Below are positions 61,461 through 64,000 of a DNA stretch of 64,000 bases, in pieces. How positions within the stretch are numbered: position 1 is the stretch's first letter; each line of letters opens with the position of its first letter. The DNA is from Sphingobacteriaceae bacterium (lineage in GTDB: Bacteria > Bacteroidota > Bacteroidia > B-17B0 > Aurantibacillaceae), in assembly GCA_016709575.1 (NCBI GenBank), contig JADJMM010000009.1, forward strand, positions 124,001-188,000. Direction: 5' to 3'. Both the position numbers and the translations under genes were made by a program. Below the pieces are notes generated by a model. That model was given only the letters and a program-made list of their open reading frames with translations, was not told where the DNA came from and did not search any database.

Positions 61461-63192
61461 TTATTCAACAGTTACACTCTTTGCTAAATTTCTTGGTTGA
61501 TCAACATTACAACCACGCATCACGGCAATGTGGTATGATAATAATTGTAATGGGATAACAGAAACAAGCGGAACTAATGTTTCATCTGTTTCAGGAATTT
61601 CCATTACGTAATCTGCCATTTCTTTTACTTCTTTATCGCCTGCAGTTACAACCGCAATTACTTTTCCTTTACGTGCTTTTACTTCCTGAATATTACTTAC
61701 AACTTTTTCGTAGTTAGGACCTTTTGTTGCAATTACAAACACAGGCATCTCTTCGTCAATTAACGCAATAGGTCCGTGTTTCATTTCCGCAGCAGGATAT
61801 CCTTCAGCGTGTATGTAAGAAATCTCTTTTAATTTTAAAGCCCCCTCTAATGCAACAGGGAAAGTAAATCCTCTTCCTAAATATAAAGCGGCTCTCAGCC
61901 ATTGTGCCTCTTAGTCTTGCTACATGCAATGCCATCAACGTTAACACGGTTACTTGTGCAGTAAATGCTTTTGTTGATGCTACTCCAATTTCGGGACCTG
62001 CGTGCGTATAAGAACCTGCATGTGTTGCACGTGCAATTGATGAACCAACTACGTTACAAACTCCAACAATTGTTGCGCCTTTTGATTTTGCTAATTCAAT
62101 TGCAGCAAGTGTATCTGCAGTTTCTCCACTTTGAGAAATAGCAATAATAATATCATCCGGATAAATAACAGGATTGCGGTAACGGAATTCGGAAGCATAT
62201 TCAACCTCTACAGGAATACGCGCGAACTCTTCAAATAAATATTCGCCAACTAAACCGGCGTGCCATGATGTACCACAAGCAATAAATACAATGCGTTTTG
62301 CATTTTTAAATTTCGCTTCGTGCTCAACAATACCACCTAGTTTTACTTCGCCTTTCTCTGCGTTTAATCTTCCACGCATACTATCTTTAACAGAGCGCGG
62401 TTGCTCATAAATTTCTTTTAACATGAAGTGATCGTAACCACCTTTTTCAATCGCCTCTAATTCTATAGTTAATTTCTGAACGTATGGGGTAATCTCTTTA
62501 TCTTTTAAGTTACGGATTTTTAATTCTTCACCGCGACGGATAATAGCAACTTGCTCGTCTTCTAAGTAAACAACATTTTTAGTGAACTCAACAATTGGAG
62601 AAGCATCAGATGCAATAAAAAATTCATCAGTGCCAATTCCAATTACCATCGGACTTCCTTTTTTAGCAGCCACTAAAGTATTCGGATCGTTTTTATCCAT
62701 CACTACAATGGAGTAAGCACCGATTACCTGATTAAGCGCCGCTAAAACAGCGTGACCTAATTTCATGTTTTCGTGTTGCTTAATATCTTCAATTAAATGA
62801 ATAAGAACTTCAGTATCTGTTTGTGATAAAAATGTATGTCCGCGTTTTTTTAATCCTTCTTTAATGGCAGAATAGTTTTCGATAATACCATTATGAATAA
62901 TTACTAAATCTTTTGTTTGAGAATAATGCGGGTGAGAGTTTACATCATTTGGTTCGCCATGCGTAGCCCAACGGGTATGACCAATACCCATATTTCCGGT
63001 AGTATCACTTGCGCTGGCAAAAGCTTCCAATTCACTAACTTTTCCTTTTCGCTTGTAAACATTTAAATCACCTTTTTTATTTAACAAGGCAACACCAGCG
63101 CTATCGTAGCCGCGGTATTCAAGGCGACGAAGGCCTTTGATTAAAATAGGGTAAACTTCACGGTTTCCTATATATCCAACTATTCCACACAT
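61461..63192 (-). CDS. glmS: Glutamine--fructose-6-phosphate aminotransferase, with a frameshift and an internal deletion as read
   Basis: GlmS makes glucosamine-6-phosphate, the first step to peptidoglycan and LPS amino sugars. The glutaminase domain begins with Cys (MCGIVGYIGNREVYPIL, nucleophile Cys2) and has GHTRWATHGEPNDVNSHPH. The isomerase half contains ACGTSWHAGLVGEYL, ISQSGETADTLAAIELAK and the C-terminal RNLAKSVTVE. The frame breaks near 61900: after LRGTMAES it should continue ALYLGRGFTFPVALEGALKLKEISYIHAEGYPAAEMKHGP, present in another frame. Even after joining, about 38 residues normally between these segments are absent (576 residues against about 612). Confidence 0.88.
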
Positions 63193-63255
63193 AATAAAGT
63201 CACAATTTAGTAGGGTAAATGTACAAATAATTCTTATTAAAATCCCGCTAAAAGT

Positions 63256-64000
63256 TTAATTAACGGCAATGGTATCGCCTACCGCATTTACCTTTGAAAT
63301 CTTTAACAGAAACGCATTGTTTTTAGAATACACTTTAAAGAAAATGCCTTTCGGATAGTTAAGAGAATCGAGAATTTCTGCACAGTTTTTTGTATTGACC
63401 GAATGAATTAAATTGCGTTGTGCGTGCCACATTAAAACGGGCGAAATGCCAACATTGGTAAATACTAATTCGTCTGGATGGGCATACTTTGCAACCGCCT
63501 CGCCCGTTAATTTTTGAAAATGTTTGTCCGTTTCATGGGTGTTTAAACGCAAATATTCTTGAGAGGAATAAAAAATAAAAGCAACGCAGAATAAAATAGC
63601 GAAGACCTGTGTTGTTTTTTTTGAAATATCTCCGGCATAAGAAAATATAACTGCAAAAAAATATCCCACAAACAAACAAACGGGAAGAGTCATTTTTAAG
63701 GCGGAAACATCGTGAATGGCTGTAAAATTAAAAAACACAAAATGATGTGTAATAACAGTTAAAGGAAAGAAGAGCCAAAGTGAGTATTGGTTCAAATTCA
63801 AACTTCACTTTTTTTGTTTTGAGATTTACCAAATACAACATTAAAAAGGCAAAGCCACAGAGTAGGGTGAAACTTCCCAAATAATTGTAGTTCGTTAAAT
63901 AATTACTGTAAATGGTTTTGTACGACTGTAAATTGTAAATACTGGTTCCGTCAATGGCAGTTTGTTCGTTAAAACCACTTCTGCTACTAAACTTTAATAA
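63256..64000 (-). CDS. Polytopic membrane protein, partial at the window edge and frameshifted
   Basis: Only the 3' part is present. The last frame (63256-63801) has two to three TM helices (VFFNFTAIHDVSALKMTLPVCLFVGYFFAVIFSYAG, VFAILFCVAFIFY) and a soluble C-terminal domain of about 80 residues ending GDTIAVN. Upstream another frame reads FNEQTAIDGTSIYNLQSYKT and GSFTLLCGFAFLMLYLVNLKTKK, so one indel near 63780-63810 separates them. The arrangement is like GT39/ArnT-type glycosyltransferases or related integral membrane proteins; no motif settles it. It lies 63 bases before glmS on the same strand. Confidence 0.5.

Overview
The window comes from an AT-rich member of the Bacteroidota, most like the Flavobacteriales/Cytophagales side of the phylum. 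Support for this: GLPGLI-family and OMP_b-brl proteins, an S46 dipeptidyl peptidase, a type IX secretion (T9SS) C-terminal sorting domain, PorE-type OmpA proteins, the Bacteroidota form of the SdhC-SdhA-SdhB operon, the purH-mreBCD-PBP2-rodA order, and a TTG-N20-TAnnTTTG promoter before sdhC. No rRNA, tRNA, CRISPR array, transposase or prophage is visible.

Layout. 0-6.3 kb: TPR protein, PorE-type OmpA protein, PorT-like barrel, MscL and an OmpA lipoprotein. 6.3-14 kb: acetyl-CoA synthetase, a TPR signalling protein lacking its output domain, a DNA alkyl-transferase, an S46 peptidase and an unknown GNAT-like protein, followed by a decayed G-rich stretch. 14.4-19.1 kb: EamA transporter, asd behind a probable transcription attenuator, 3-hydroxyanthranilate dioxygenase and purH. 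19.1-25.2 kb: a four-helix-bundle gene framed by inverted repeats, then the rod-shape operon mreB-mreC-mreD-PBP2-rodA. 25.2-38.3 kb: ComB-like phosphatase, GcvT, a TonB-dependent-type barrel with a GLPGLI protein, succinate dehydrogenase, a fused peptide ABC ATPase and a DedA protein. 38.3-61 kb: an almost entirely minus-strand envelope and stress block (Mla lipid transport with an AsmA-like partner, Dps, AI-2E transporter, YtxH, holin-like, CsbD, lmo0937-type, DUF2383, DoxX, ice-binding-like, OmpA/PorE, response regulators, hybrid histidine kinase, AraC regulator). 61-64 kb: glmS and a membrane protein cut by the window edge.

The most interesting signal is a conserved promoter architecture repeated seven times in the 38.7-60.9 kb block and always oriented toward a minus-strand gene: two 9-bp direct repeats (consensus GTTACATAA on the + strand) exactly 12 bp apart, with TTCACAC flanking the distal repeat, and a -7 box (CAnCTTTG or close) exactly 20 or 21 bp from the proximal repeat. 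The proximal repeat replaces the usual -33 element. This points to an activator-dependent regulon. The 21-bp direct-repeat period fits an AraC-family dimer (or a LytTR regulator), and one of the seven sites precedes an operon encoding a small protein, an AraC-type regulator, a hybrid histidine kinase with HPt and a response regulator.

Many genes are broken as read by single-base indels, most of them at short homopolymers (PorE-like, S46 peptidase, mreC, mreD, rodA, the AsmA-like gene, mlaD, the second PorE-like gene, DUF2383, the kinase, the AraC gene, the last membrane protein), and glmS also lacks about 38 codons. Because several of these are normally essential, unpolished sequence is the likelier cause than decay. 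Each reconstructed reading frame is described in its entry.
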